A stretch of 64,000 nucleotides of DNA from Burkholderia cenocepacia (GTDB lineage Bacteria; Pseudomonadota; Gammaproteobacteria; Burkholderiales; Burkholderiaceae), in NCBI RefSeq assembly GCF_900446215.1, contig NZ_UAQZ01000001.1, positions 310,001-374,000 of the forward strand. Reading direction: 5' to 3'. Positions 28,209 to 37,083 of the stretch are shown one piece after another; within the stretch, counting starts at the first letter, position 1; each line of letters starts with the position of its first letter. The notes beneath the pieces were generated by a model. The model searched no databases. It had not been told where the DNA came from and was given only the letters and a program-made list of their open reading frames with translations. The translations under genes were made by a program, and so were the position numbers.

Positions 28209-29510
28209 ATGGATGTCATCGTCATCGGCGGCGGAATCAGCGGCGTCGCCACCGCCTACCAGCTGCGCGCGGCCGGCCATCGCGTGTGCGTGGTCGAACG
28301 CCACGCGACCGTCGCGCAAGGTGCGACCTACGGCGACGGCGGCGCGCTGCTGCCGAGCCCGCTCGACGTCTGGTTCGGCCCGACTTTCATGCGCCAGCGC
28401 CAGCCGCGCGACAGCGGCATCGTCTACAAGCCGGGCTTCAACGGCGGCGTGCGCCGCTTCGTCAAGCAGCTCGGCACGCTGCGCGAGCCCGACGCGTTCG
28501 CCGCGCAGTACGCACGGCTGCGTCCGCTGATCGACGCGTCGCGCGACGCGCTCGCCGATATCGACGCGCGTCTCGAGCTCGAATTCGAACAGAAACCCGG
28601 CATCCTGCACGTCGTGCGCGATCCGCGCGACTGGGATGCGCTGCAACCGGCGCTCGACCTGCTGCGCACGCTCGACCAGCCGTACCGCACCCTCACCGCC
28701 GACGAATGTGCGGCGCTCGAACCGTCGGTGCCGGCCGAACCCGGCTTTGCCGGCGGCGTGCTGCTCGAAACCGAGCGCACCGGCAATTGCCCGCTGTTCG
28801 CGAAACTGATCAAGCAGACGCTGGACGAGCACGGCGTGCAGTTCCGGTTCGGCGCGGACGTCGCCGCGATCCGCGTCGACAGTGGCCGCGCCGCGGTCGA
28901 GCTCGTGCCGCCGGGCAACCGGCGCGCGGCGCAGGCGCGCGAGGTCGACGTGATTTCCGCGGACGCGATCGTGGTCGCCGCCGGCGCGGGCAGCCTCCCG
29001 CTGCTCGAACGGCTCGGCTGGCGCCTGCCGCTGCACCCCGCGCGCGTCCATACGCTCACCGCACCGGTCGCGTACGAAGAACACTCGCCGCACCTTTGCG
29101 TCGTCGATTCGATCAAGCGGATCTCGATCACGCGCACCCACCAGCGGCTGCGCGTCGGCGGCGCCGCCGTGCTGCAGAGCGTCGCCGATACCGCGAAACC
29201 GCTTGCCGAGCCGTTGTCCGAGGCCGCGCTCGCGCTGCTCGGCCAGGCCGTCCATGACTGGGTGCCGGGCGCCGCCAAGATCTCCGCCGCCCTGCCGTGG
29301 CGGGGCATGCAACTGCTGTCGCCGGACGGCCTGCCCGTCGTGGGTCCGACCCCGCACCCACGCGTGTTCGTCAATTTCGGCCATGGCCCGGCCGGCTGGG
29401 GCCTCGCGTGCGGGTCTGCTAAAGTGGTGACCGACTATCTGGGCGGCAACGTCCAGCACTGGCCCGCCGACACGCTCGCCGCGCTGAGCGCCGGCCGCTT
29501 CACGACCTGA
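28209..29510 (+). CDS. FAD-dependent D-amino acid dehydrogenase-like oxidoreductase
   Basis: 433-residue DAO-family flavoenzyme. The FAD-binding motif VIVIGGGISGVATAYQL is at the very N-terminus, and the DadA-like ATYGDGGALLPSP follows at about 40. The C-terminus has the second FAD signature MQLLSPDGLPVVGPTP and NFGHGPAGWGLA. It likely oxidises D-amino acids at the inner face of the membrane; sarcosine or proline are alternatives. It is divergent from purL and followed by nnr. No dadX racemase or transport gene is adjacent, so the substrate is open. Confidence 0.85.
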   Translation: MDVIVIGGGISGVATAYQLRAAGHRVCVVERHATVAQGATYGDGGALLPSPLDVWFGPTFMRQRQPRDSGIVYKPGFNGGVRRFVKQLGTLREPDAFAAQYARLRPLIDASRDALADIDARLELEFEQKPGILHVVRDPRDWDALQPALDLLRTLDQPYRTLTADECAALEPSVPAEPGFAGGVLLETERTGNCPLFAKLIKQTLDEHGVQFRFGADVAAIRVDSGRAAVELVPPGNRRAAQAREVDVISADAIVVAAGAGSLPLLERLGWRLPLHPARVHTLTAPVAYEEHSPHLCVVDSIKRISITRTHQRLRVGGAAVLQSVADTAKPLAEPLSEAALALLGQAVHDWVPGAAKISAALPWRGMQLLSPDGLPVVGPTPHPRVFVNFGHGPAGWGLACGSAKVVTDYLGGNVQHWPADTLAALSAGRFTT

Positions 29511-29562
29511 CCGCCGCGGGCCGACCCGTGGCGGCCTCCTTGCCCGCCGCCACGATCCCGCG

Positions 29563-31107
29563 ATGACCGTTACCCGCCCGCTTCCCGATTCCGATCCGAT
29601 CGCACTGCTGCGCGTCGCCGACCTGCGCGCGGCCGAAGCCGACGCCGCCGCCGCGCTGCCGCCGCACACGCTGATGGGCCGCGCCGGCGCCGGCGCCGCG
29701 CACTGGCTGTCCGAACGCGTCGCCGGCGACGATCGCCCCGTCTGGTTCGCGGTCGGCCCCGGCAACAACGGCGGCGACGCGCTGGTGGCCGCCGCGCAGC
29801 TCCAGCAGCTCGGTGTCGCCACGCATGCGTGGATGCCGGTGCCGGTCAAGCCGGACGACGCGCAATGGGCGCTGGGCCTCGCGCGCACCGCCGGCGTGCC
29901 GTTGTCGGCCACCGCGCCCGCGTCGCTGGAGGGCTACGCGTGGGTCGTCGACGGGCTGTTCGGCATCGGTCTCGGCCGTGCGCTCGACGGCGCGTTCGCG
30001 GAGCAGGCCGCACGCATCGCCGCCCATGCGCGCAGCGGCGGCCGCGTACTCGCGCTCGACGTGCCGAGCGGGCTCGACAGCGATACGGGCCGGATCGTCG
30101 GCGCGGGCGTCGCCGTCGCGGCCACCCACACGCTCACCTTCATCGGCGCGAAGCCCGGCCTCTACACGGGCGACGGCCGCGATCTCGCCGGCGAGATCCA
30201 CGTCGCGTCGCTCGACGTCGCGCCGCCCGCCGCGCCGGCCATCGTGCTGAATGCGCCCGCGCGGTTCGCCGCGGCGCTGCCCGCGCGCGCCTTCGCGTCC
30301 CACAAGGGCACGTACGGCAGCCTCGCGGTGCTCGGCGGCGACACGGGCATGTGCGGCGCGCCGATCCTCGCCGCCCGCGCCGCGCTGTTCGCGGGCGCCG
30401 GCAAGGTGCACGTCGGCTTCCTTGGCGCGGGCACGCCGCCGTACGACCCGCCGTTCCCCGAACTGATGCTGCATCCGGCCGACACGCTCGACCTCGGCGC
30501 GATGACCGCGATCGCGGCCGGTTGCGGGCTCGGCACGCGCGAGGCCGCGGCGACGCTCGTGCGCGACGTGCTCGCGCACGACCTCCCGACGCTGCTCGAT
30601 GCCGACGCGCTGAACCTCGTCGCGACGCACGCGGACCTCGCGGCCGCCGTCGCCGCGCGCGGCGCACGCGGCAAGCCGTGCGTGCTGACGCCGCATCCGC
30701 TCGAAGCCGCGCGCCTGCACGGCAGCGACACGGCCGCGGTGCAGCGCGATCGCGTCGCGGCCGCGCAGACGCTCGCCGCCCGTTACGCCGGCATCGTCGT
30801 GCTGAAAGGCTCGGGCACGGTGATCGCCGCGCCCGACGGACGCGTAGCGATCAACCCGACCGGCAACGCGGCGCTCGCCACCGGCGGCACCGGCGACGTG
30901 CTCGGCGGCCTGATCGGCGCGCTGCTCGCGCAACGGGTCGCGCCATACGAAGCCGCGCTGGCCGGCGTCTACCTGCACGGCCTCGCGGCCGACACGCTGA
31001 CCGCGAACGGCACCGGCCCGGCCGGGCTCACCGCGGGCGAGCTCGCGCCGATGGTGCGCACGCTGATCAATCGCCTTTTTTATCCGTCGCCGCGCGCCGA
31101 CACGTAA
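29563..31107 (+). CDS. nnr: Bifunctional NAD(P)H-hydrate epimerase / ADP-dependent NAD(P)H-hydrate dehydratase
   Basis: 514-residue metabolite-repair enzyme that restores NADH and NADPH from their hydrated forms. The N-terminal YjeF_N epimerase domain (about 1-225) has VGPGNNGGDALVAA at 64-77 and DVPSGLDSDTG. The C-terminal ribokinase-like dehydratase has HKGTYGSLAVLGGDTGM (about 247-263), TPHPLEAARL and NPTGNAALATGGTGDVLGG with the catalytic Asp. It follows the oxidoreductase by 52 bases. Both activities in one chain is the usual bacterial arrangement. Confidence 0.94.
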   Translation: MTVTRPLPDSDPIALLRVADLRAAEADAAAALPPHTLMGRAGAGAAHWLSERVAGDDRPVWFAVGPGNNGGDALVAAAQLQQLGVATHAWMPVPVKPDDAQWALGLARTAGVPLSATAPASLEGYAWVVDGLFGIGLGRALDGAFAEQAARIAAHARSGGRVLALDVPSGLDSDTGRIVGAGVAVAATHTLTFIGAKPGLYTGDGRDLAGEIHVASLDVAPPAAPAIVLNAPARFAAALPARAFASHKGTYGSLAVLGGDTGMCGAPILAARAALFAGAGKVHVGFLGAGTPPYDPPFPELMLHPADTLDLGAMTAIAAGCGLGTREAAATLVRDVLAHDLPTLLDADALNLVATHADLAAAVAARGARGKPCVLTPHPLEAARLHGSDTAAVQRDRVAAAQTLAARYAGIVVLKGSGTVIAAPDGRVAINPTGNAALATGGTGDVLGGLIGALLAQRVAPYEAALAGVYLHGLAADTLTANGTGPAGLTAGELAPMVRTLINRLFYPSPRADT

Positions 31108-31218
31108 CGCCGCTATACTGACTGCCCCGCCGCACGGCGGGCCTTCTCGTCCGCTGGCTTTCCGATCCCGATGAGCCGGCGCGGCATTCCTCCCGATTCA
31201 CGCTTCACTCGAACCGTC

Positions 31219-32841
31219 ATGACGCTGAAATCGCTCCCCGCCTGGACTGCCCTTCAATCCCACTTCGAACAGATCCGCCACGCGCGGCTGCGCGACTGGT
31301 TCGCGCCGGAAAACGACCGCGCGCCGACCCGCGCCGAACGCTTCACGATTCCGGGCGGCGGTCTTGCGGCCGATTTCTCGAAGAACCGCATCGACGACGA
31401 AACGGTGCGCCTGCTCGTGCAACTCGCGCGCGACGCGGGCGTCGAAGCGCGCCGCGACGCGATGTTCGCGGGCGAGATCGTCAACCCGACCGAAGGCCGC
31501 GCCGCGCTGCACACCGCGCTGCGCGCGACCGACCCGCAAGCGCCGTTCCACGCGCAGGTGAGCGCCGAGCGCGCGAAGATGGCGACGTTCGCGCGCGCCG
31601 TGCGCAGCGGCACGTGGACGGGCTATACGGGCAAGCGGATCCGCCACGTGATCAACATCGGCATCGGCGGCTCGGATCTCGGGCCGAAGATGGTCGTGCA
31701 TGCGCTGCACCACGTCGCAACGCCCGAGATCTCGACCCACTTCGTGTCGAACGTCGACGGCGCCGATCTCGCGCGCGTGCTCGAACAGGTCGATCCCGAG
31801 GAAACGCTCGCGATCATCGTGTCGAAGACCTTCACGACGCTCGAGACGATGACGAACGCACGCTCGCTGCGCGACTGGTTCGTCGCGCGCGGCTGCCCCG
31901 AGGACGCGCTCGCGAAGCACTTCGTCGGCGTGTCGGCGAACCCGGCCGAAGTCGTGAAGTTCGGCATCGCCGCGGACAACGTGTTCGAAATGTGGGATTG
32001 GGTCGGCGGCCGCTATTCGCTGTGGTCGGCGGTCGGCCTGTCGATCATGATCGCGGTCGGCCCGGAGCAGTTCGACGAGCTGCTGGCCGGCGCGAACGAC
32101 ATGGACCGCCACTTCCGCGAAGCGCCGCTCGAGCGCAACCTGCCGGTGCTGCTCGGCCTGATCGGCATCTGGTACCGGAATTTCTTCGGCTCGCAGAGCT
32201 ATCTCGTCGCGCCGTATTCGGAAGCGCTGCACTACCTGCCGTCGTACCTGCAGCAGCTCGAAATGGAGAGCAACGGCAAATCCGCGCGGCTGGACGGCAC
32301 CTTCGTCGACTATCCGACGTCGGCCGTCACGTGGGGCGAGCCGGGCACCAACGGCCAGCATGCGTTCTTCCAGATGTTGCACCAGGGGCCGACGATCGTG
32401 CCGATCGACTTCATCGCGGTGCTGACGCCCGAGCATCCGCTCGCCAGCCACCATCCGAAGCTGCTCGCGAACTGCTTCGCGCAGAGCGAGGCGCTGATGC
32501 TCGGCCGCACGCTCGAAGAAGCGCGCAAGGTCGCCGGGCCCGGCAAGGAAGCGCTCGCGCCGCACCTGACGTTCCCCGGCAACCGCCCGACCACGACGCT
32601 GCTCGTCGATGCGCTGACGCCGCGCGCGCTCGGTGCGCTGATTGCGCTCTACGAGCACAAGGTGCTGGTGCAGGCGACGGTGTGGGACATCAATCCGTTC
32701 GACCAGTGGGGCGTCGAACTCGGCAAGATTCTCGGCAAGGTCGTCGAAGCCGACCTGTCCGCCGAATCGGTCGACCCGGCGAAGCACGACTCGTCGACCA
32801 CCGCGCTGATCGAGCGCGCCCGTGCGGCGCTCAAGCGTTGA
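31219..32841 (+). CDS. pgi: Glucose-6-phosphate isomerase
   Basis: 540-residue glycolytic/gluconeogenic isomerase interconverting glucose-6-P and fructose-6-P. Motifs: [14 protein letters not shown] (about 145-158), [12 protein letters not shown], the catalytic Glu in [25 protein letters not shown] and the base Lys in QWGVELGK near residue 500. Start MTLKSLPAW at 31219 gives normal family length; an upstream in-frame ATG at 31171 would add 16 residues. Follows nnr, separate from it by 111 bases with likely own promoter. Confidence 0.97.
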   Translation: MTLKSLPAWTALQSHFEQIRHARLRDWFAPENDRAPTRAERFTIPGGGLAADFSKNRIDDETVRLLVQLARDAGVEARRDAMFAGEIVNPTEGRAALHTALRATDPQAPFHAQVSAERAKMATFARAVRSGTWTGYTGKRIRHVINIGIGGSDLGPKMVVHALHHVATPEISTHFVSNVDGADLARVLEQVDPEETLAIIVSKTFTTLETMTNARSLRDWFVARGCPEDALAKHFVGVSANPAEVVKFGIAADNVFEMWDWVGGRYSLWSAVGLSIMIAVGPEQFDELLAGANDMDRHFREAPLERNLPVLLGLIGIWYRNFFGSQSYLVAPYSEALHYLPSYLQQLEMESNGKSARLDGTFVDYPTSAVTWGEPGTNGQHAFFQMLHQGPTIVPIDFIAVLTPEHPLASHHPKLLANCFAQSEALMLGRTLEEARKVAGPGKEALAPHLTFPGNRPTTTLLVDALTPRALGALIALYEHKVLVQATVWDINPFDQWGVELGKILGKVVEADLSAESVDPAKHDSSTTALIERARAALKR

Positions 32842-32867
32842 AGCACTGACGCATCAACGCCCATGCC

Positions 32868-32904
32868 CGTGCGGGCCGCGCCACTCAGTTGCGCGGCCCG
32901 CACG
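32868..32904. terminator. Long GC hairpin between convergent pgi and ybbA-like genes
   Basis: A perfect 13-bp inverted repeat (32868-32880 and 32892-32904) with an 11-base loop sits between the two stops. It has no T run on either side, so it may be a weak bidirectional terminator or block to read-through. Confidence 0.55.
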
Positions 32905-32909
32905 ACCCT

Positions 32910-33623
32910 TCACGCGTTGCGCGATGCCGCGTGCGGCGCGACGATGCGCCCCGCGTCGATCGTCACCGTCGTCGCACAGCGGCGTGCGAGTTCGGCATCG
33001 TGTGTGACGAGCACGAGTGTCGCGCCGTGCGTGCGGTTCAGTTCGAACATCAGGTCGATGACCGCGTGGCCGGTGGCCGCGTCGAGGCTGCCGGTCGGCT
33101 CGTCGGCGAACAGGATCGCCGGACGCGTGACGAACGCGCGTGCGAGTGCGACGCGCTGCTGTTCGCCGCCCGACAGCAGCTTCGGATAATGCGTGGTGCG
33201 TTCGCCCAGACCGACCTGCACGAGCAGCGCCCGGGCACGCTCGGCCGCCTCGCGCGCGCTGATGCCGCCCTGCAGTTCGAGCGGCAGCATCACGTTCTCG
33301 AGCGCCGTCAGGTGCGGCATCAACTGGAACGACTGGAACACGAATCCGACCGCGCCGTTGCGCAGCGCCGCGCGCTCGTCCTCGTCGAGCTGGTCGAGCG
33401 CGCGGCCGAGCAGGCGAACCGTGCCGCTCGTCGCGCTGTCCAACCCCGCAAGCAGGCCGAGCAGCGTCGATTTGCCCGACCCCGACGCGCCGACGATCGC
33501 GAGGCTGCTGCCCGGTTGCACGGCGAGCGTGATGCCGTCGAGGATCGTCAGCTCGCCCGTTGCATCGGCAACCCGCTTGCACACGTCATGGACTTCGATG
33601 ATCGGATCGGTAATCTTGAACAT
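32910..33623 (-). CDS. ABC transporter ATP-binding protein, YbbA/LolD-like
   Basis: 237-residue MacB-type ATPase. Walker A GASGSGKST is near 43-51, the signature LSGGEQQRVALARA near 147, Walker B ILFADEPTGSLD follows, and the H-loop is in LVLVTHDAE. In E. coli ybbA is divergent from tesA and paired with the permease ybbP; here tesA is indeed divergent, but the next gene is the convergent pgi, and no FtsX-like permease is present in this window. It is therefore orphan or works with a partner elsewhere. Its ATG overlaps the tesA ATG on the other strand. Confidence 0.9.
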   Translation of the reverse strand: MFKITDPIIEVHDVCKRVADATGELTILDGITLAVQPGSSLAIVGASGSGKSTLLGLLAGLDSATSGTVRLLGRALDQLDEDERAALRNGAVGFVFQSFQLMPHLTALENVMLPLELQGGISAREAAERARALLVQVGLGERTTHYPKLLSGGEQQRVALARAFVTRPAILFADEPTGSLDAATGHAVIDLMFELNRTHGATLVLVTHDAELARRCATTVTIDAGRIVAPHAASRNA

Positions 33624-34290
33624 GGACACGACATTTCGCTGGAAAAGACGCGCGGCGGCCGCCGCGCTGCTGGGCACCCTGCTGGCCGTCACCGTACCTG
33701 CGCGCGCCGCGACGGCGTCGGCATCGAGCCAGCCCGTGATCGTCGTGCTCGGCGACAGTCTCTCGGCCGAATACGGACTGCCGCGCGACACAGGCTGGGT
33801 TGCACTGCTGCGGCAACGGCTCACGACCGAGCGAATCGATTATAGCGTCGCGAACGCCAGCGTCAGCGGCGACACCACGAGCGGCGGCCGTGCACGGTTG
33901 CCCGCGGTGCTGCAGCGACTCAAGCCGTCGATCGTCGTCGTCGAACTCGGTTCGAACGATGCGCTGCGCGGCGTGCCGCTCGCGACGACCGAGCAGAACC
34001 TGCGCGACATCATCGCCAGTGCGCAGCGTGCGCGGGCGAAGGTCGTGCTGGTCGGCATGTACGTGCCGCCCAATTACGGCCCCGACTACACGCAGAAGTT
34101 CCACGCGGTCTATACGCGGCTGTCGAAGGACCTCGCCGTGCCGCTCGTACCGTTCCTGCTGGCCGGTATCGAGAACAAGCCGGAGATGTTCCAGGCCGAC
34201 CAGATGCATCCCGCGCAGCAAGCCCAGGGCATTCTGCTCGACAACGTGTGGCCGGCGCTGAAACCGTTGCTCGGCAAGCCGCACGGATGA
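33622..34290 (+). CDS. tesA: Arylesterase / multifunctional acyl-CoA thioesterase I (TesA family)
   Basis: 222-residue SGNH hydrolase exported to the periplasm: the N-terminal signal peptide has an RWKRR basic head, a hydrophobic core and a PARAAT cleavage region near 29. Block I is VVLGDSLSAEYGL (catalytic Ser), block III is ELGSNDALRG, and block V is DQMHPAQQA with the Asp-x-x-His pair. The ATG lies in the sequence CATG at 33621-33624 shared with the start of the divergent ABC gene, so its promoter must lie inside that gene. Confidence 0.93.
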   Translation: MDTTFRWKRRAAAAALLGTLLAVTVPARAATASASSQPVIVVLGDSLSAEYGLPRDTGWVALLRQRLTTERIDYSVANASVSGDTTSGGRARLPAVLQRLKPSIVVVELGSNDALRGVPLATTEQNLRDIIASAQRARAKVVLVGMYVPPNYGPDYTQKFHAVYTRLSKDLAVPLVPFLLAGIENKPEMFQADQMHPAQQAQGILLDNVWPALKPLLGKPHG

Positions 34291-34312
34291 CCGCAGCCGC
34301 GCACCGGAAAAC

Positions 34313-34341
34313 AAAAAGCCCCGCTTCGAGCGGGGCTTTTT
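34313..34341. terminator. Bidirectional terminator between tesA and ppiD
   Basis: AAAAAGCCCCGCT pairs with AGCGGGGCTTTTT around a TCG loop. It works for tesA on the plus strand and for ppiD on the minus strand (both genes converge here). Confidence 0.92.
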
Positions 34342-34364
34342 GATGGTTGCGGGCGAAACGACGT

Positions 34365-36299
34365 TCAGTTGTCGCCGTCTTGCTGCTGGCTGGCCGTCGT
34401 GCCGTACAGCTTCACCTTCGAGCGATCGCGTAGCGCGGCGAGATACGCCTCGCCTTCGCTTTGCGCGTCGACCTGCGCCATCTGCTGCTGCGCGGCCGCC
34501 AGTTGCTGCGGATCGACCGCCGAACCCGGGATCACCGCGTTCACGCGATAGATCGCATAACCGTCCGCACCAAGATCGACCCCGACGTACGCCGGCAGCG
34601 TCTTCGCATCGACCTTGTAGACGGCGCTCAGCGCAGCCGGCGTCAGGCCCTGCGATTGCGTGCGCGACACCTTCTGCGCGGCCGCGAAGCCGTCGGTCGA
34701 CTTCGACTTCTGCAGCTCGGCCAGCTTCGCCGCCCCATCCTTCTTCGCGAGTTCCGCGGCCTGCTCGGCGATGACCTTCTGGCGCACGACGTCCTTGATC
34801 GCATCGAGTGCGGGCACGGCAGCCGGCTTGTAGTCGGTCACGCGCGCGGAGATCAACGTATTGTTGCCGACGTCGATCGCCTGCGTGTTGTTCTGGTTCT
34901 TCACCGAGTCGTTCGCGAACACGGCGGCGAGGAATTTCGCGTTGTTCAGCGGGCTCGTCGGCGGCAGTTGCGGATTCGGCGTCGGCGTGACGGTGGCCGT
35001 CTGGATCGTCAGCTTGTACTTGTCCGCGGCCGGCTGCAGCGTCTTCGCCTTTTCGTAGACGGTCGACGTGAACCCTTCCGCGTTGTCCGAGAACGCCTTC
35101 GATGCGTACTGCTGCTTCAGGTCGATCGCGATCTGGTCCTTCACTTCCGCGAACGGTTTGACGACCGCCGGCTTCACTTCGGTCGCCTTCAGGATGTGGA
35201 AACCGAGGTCCGACTGCACGATACCGCTCACGTCGCCCTGCTTGAGCGAGAACGCGGCATCGTCGAACGCCTTGCCGCCCGCGGTCGAGCCGCGCGTGAT
35301 GAAGCCGAGGTCGCCGCCCTTCGCCGCCGACGGCGCGTCCTGCGAGCTCTTCTGCGCGATCTGCGCGAACTGGTCCGGATGCGCCTTCACGTCGGCGAGC
35401 AATTGCTCGGCCTTCGCTTTCGCGGCCGCCTTGTCGGCCGCGCTGGCGCTGCCCGGCGCGGCGATGAAGATGTGGCTCACGCGCACCTGCGCTTCGGTAC
35501 GGAAGTGCGTCGGATTGTCGTCGTAGAACTTCTTGATGTCCGCTTCGGTCGGCTGCGCGCTCGCGGCCGCTGCGGCCGGCGAATAGACGAGGTACTGGAT
35601 CGTCGCGGTTTCCGGCGTCGCGAAGCTCTGCTTGTGTGCGTCGTAGTACGCGGTGAGCTGCGCGTCGGTCGGCTGCACCTTCGCTGCGAAGTCGCTCGTC
35701 TTCAGCACGAGCGCCTGCACTTCACGCTGTTGCGCGGCGAGTTCGGACAGGCGTTGCGCGAGGCTCTTCGGCGTGAACGCACTCGACACGATGCTCGCCG
35801 GAATCTGCTGCAGCGCGAGGCTGTAACGCACACGCTCCTGGTACTGCTCGGGCGTCATTCCCTGGAACGACAGCAGCTGTGCATAGCGTTCGACGTCGAT
35901 CGATCCGTCGGGCTTCTTCAGCGACGCGATCATCGGGTCGCTCATCAGCGCGTCGCGTACGGCGTTGTCGGAGGCGGTCAGGTGCAGACGTTGCGTCTCG
36001 TCGGCCAGCACGCGTTGCTGGATCAGGCCGTCGAGCACCTGCTTGCGATGCTCGGGCGTGTCGAACATCTTGATGTCGAACTGCCCGCCGAGCGCCTGGC
36101 GCGCCTGGTCGATCTGCTGGCGAAACGCGCCGTCGAATTCGACCCGCGTGATCTTGTGCCCGTTGACTGCCGCGACGTTCGCACTGTCGTCGAAGAAGCC
36201 GCGGAAGCCTTGGATCCCGACGAAACCCAGCCCCGGCAACACGATCAGGAGCAGGAGCGCCATCATCAGGCGCTGGTGATTACGGAAGAAATCGAGCAT
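34365..36299 (-). CDS. ppiD: Periplasmic folding chaperone PpiD
   Basis: 644-residue inner-membrane-anchored chaperone that meets newly exported proteins at the Sec translocon. One N-terminal transmembrane segment (about 12-31) follows the start MLDFFRNHQR. A SurA-N-like helical domain follows, then a parvulin domain near 260-360 (VRVSHIFIAAPG, GGDLGFITRGSTAGG, DLGFHILKATE). The C-terminal half has a second SurA-N/parvulin-like fold. It is the distal gene of the tig-clp-lon chromosomal block, but tRNA genes and hairpins separate it from lon, so it is probably transcribed on its own. Confidence 0.95.
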   Translation of the reverse strand: MLDFFRNHQRLMMALLLLIVLPGLGFVGIQGFRGFFDDSANVAAVNGHKITRVEFDGAFRQQIDQARQALGGQFDIKMFDTPEHRKQVLDGLIQQRVLADETQRLHLTASDNAVRDALMSDPMIASLKKPDGSIDVERYAQLLSFQGMTPEQYQERVRYSLALQQIPASIVSSAFTPKSLAQRLSELAAQQREVQALVLKTSDFAAKVQPTDAQLTAYYDAHKQSFATPETATIQYLVYSPAAAAASAQPTEADIKKFYDDNPTHFRTEAQVRVSHIFIAAPGSASAADKAAAKAKAEQLLADVKAHPDQFAQIAQKSSQDAPSAAKGGDLGFITRGSTAGGKAFDDAAFSLKQGDVSGIVQSDLGFHILKATEVKPAVVKPFAEVKDQIAIDLKQQYASKAFSDNAEGFTSTVYEKAKTLQPAADKYKLTIQTATVTPTPNPQLPPTSPLNNAKFLAAVFANDSVKNQNNTQAIDVGNNTLISARVTDYKPAAVPALDAIKDVVRQKVIAEQAAELAKKDGAAKLAELQKSKSTDGFAAAQKVSRTQSQGLTPAALSAVYKVDAKTLPAYVGVDLGADGYAIYRVNAVIPGSAVDPQQLAAAQQQMAQVDAQSEGEAYLAALRDRSKVKLYGTTASQQQDGDN

Positions 36300-36410
36300 G
36301 CGTGACGGGAAAATTGGACAAAACGTCCGATATTACAACATACGGGGTGGGACGGGAAAAAACGCAGACGTACCGTGCGCGAGCGGGATGCGACAACGGG
36401 ACACGAGAAA

Positions 36411-36442
36411 TGAAAAAGCCGGCACGAGAGACGGGCTTCTTC
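36411..36442 (-). repeat. Degenerate copy of the tRNA-Asp terminator hairpin
   Basis: Reads as a mutated version of the hairpin at 36663-36699: both share TGAAAAA, GGCACGAG-like loop sequence and GGGCTTCTTCA. A short stem and a T5 run remain on the minus strand, so some terminator function is possible upstream of ppiD. Confidence 0.6.
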
Positions 36443-36475
36443 ACGCACCCGCCAGCGGGCGCAAAACCGAATGCA

Positions 36476-36514
36476 CAAACAACAATGCCCGCACGAGGCG
36501 GGCATTGTTGTTTG
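36476..36514 (-). terminator. Hairpin with perfect 17-bp arms
   Basis: Arms 36476-36492 and 36498-36514 are exact reverse complements around ACGAG. The core GCCCGC/GCGGGC and loop are the same as in the tRNA-Asp terminator 186 bases to the right. It lies just past the tRNA-Asp-like fragment in the direction of transcription, so it looks like the terminator of a lost tRNA copy. Confidence 0.75.
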
Positions 36515-36516
36515 TT

Positions 36517-36537
36517 TGGCGGAGCGGACGAGACTCG
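36517..36537 (-). pseudogene. tRNA-Asp 3'-end remnant
   Basis: 21 bases match the 3' end of tRNA-Asp (36702-36722), CCA included, with a single mismatch. The rest of the tRNA is absent. Either a second tRNA-Asp was deleted or the fragment is a trace of integration at the tRNA 3' end. Confidence 0.75.
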
Positions 36538-36662
36538 CCTGCATCCCGCAGGCCGCGGATGCGCGTACACGCGCATCCCTTCTCGTCCCGCCGCAAGCCG
36601 CGCAGGCGGCTTCCTCCGCCCCGCCGTCACACTGCCCGCAAGCGGGCACGACGAACGATGCA

Positions 36663-36699
36663 AATGAAAAAAGCCCGCACGAGGCGGGCTTCTTCATTT
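36663..36699 (-). terminator. Terminator of the tRNA-Val/tRNA-Asp transcript
   Basis: On the minus strand GAAGAAGCCCGC pairs with GCGGGCTTTTTTC around a CTCGT loop, with a T6 run, three bases past the encoded CCA of tRNA-Asp. Confidence 0.88.
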
Positions 36700-36701
36700 T
36701 C

Positions 36702-36778
36702 TGGCGGAGCGGACGGGACTCGAACCCGCGACCCCCGGCGTGACAGGCCGGTATTCTAACCGACTGAACTACCGCTCC
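36702..36778 (-). tRNA. tRNA-Asp (anticodon GTC)
   Basis: 77-base cloverleaf starting GGAGCGGTAGTTCAG on the minus strand. The anticodon loop reads CTGTCAC (GTC), the T arm is GGGTTCGAGTCCC, the acceptor pairs GGAGCGG/CCGCTCC, discriminator G, and CCA is encoded. Lies 23 bases past tRNA-Val and is probably cotranscribed with it. Confidence 0.97.
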
Positions 36779-36801
36779 TTGGTCTGGCTGAATCGGGAAA
36801 C

Positions 36802-36877
36802 TGGTGGGTGCTGAGGGGTTCGAACCCCCGACCTACGCCTTGTAAGGGCGCCGCTCTACCAGCTGAGCTAAGCACCC
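36802..36877 (-). tRNA. tRNA-Val (anticodon TAC)
   Basis: 76-base cloverleaf starting GGGTGCTTAGCTCAG on the minus strand. The anticodon loop reads CTTACAA (TAC), the T arm GGGTTCGAACCCC, acceptor GGGTGCT/AGCACCC, discriminator A, and CCA is encoded. First gene of the tRNA pair downstream of lon. Confidence 0.97.
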
Positions 36878-37016
36878 GTTTCCGATTCGTTCTGACTGCG
36901 ATCTGCGTTTCCGCATCAACAATCAGCGAGCCCGCAAGTTTAATTCATCCCCGATCATTTTGCCAAGCCTGCACGCGAATTTTTTTAACGCGCGCGCGCA
37001 CGATTCCGATACGCAT

Positions 37017-37047
37017 AAAAAAAACCCGCGGACAGCGCCGCGGGTTT
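37017..37047 (-). terminator. Rho-independent terminator of lon
   Basis: On the minus strand ACCCGCGG pairs with CCGCGGGT around a six-base loop, followed by a run of eight T. It lies 37 bases past the lon stop. Confidence 0.92.
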
Positions 37048-37083
37048 CGTGAACGACCGTCAGCAACGACGGCGTTCAGGGCT

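Larger units (their letters stand above)
36300..36701. other. Region between ppiD and tRNA-Asp: three related hairpins and a tRNA fragment
   Basis: 402 bases without a protein gene. It holds three similar hairpins (36411-36442, 36476-36514, 36663-36699) and a 21-base copy of the tRNA-Asp 3' end, each listed separately. The stretch 36300-36400 should contain the ppiD promoter, but I see no clear -10/-35. Confidence 0.7.

Noticed and set aside
36411..36700. Repeated hairpins as a CRISPR array
   Set aside because: Spacings differ, the repeats contain terminator T runs, and there is no cas gene.
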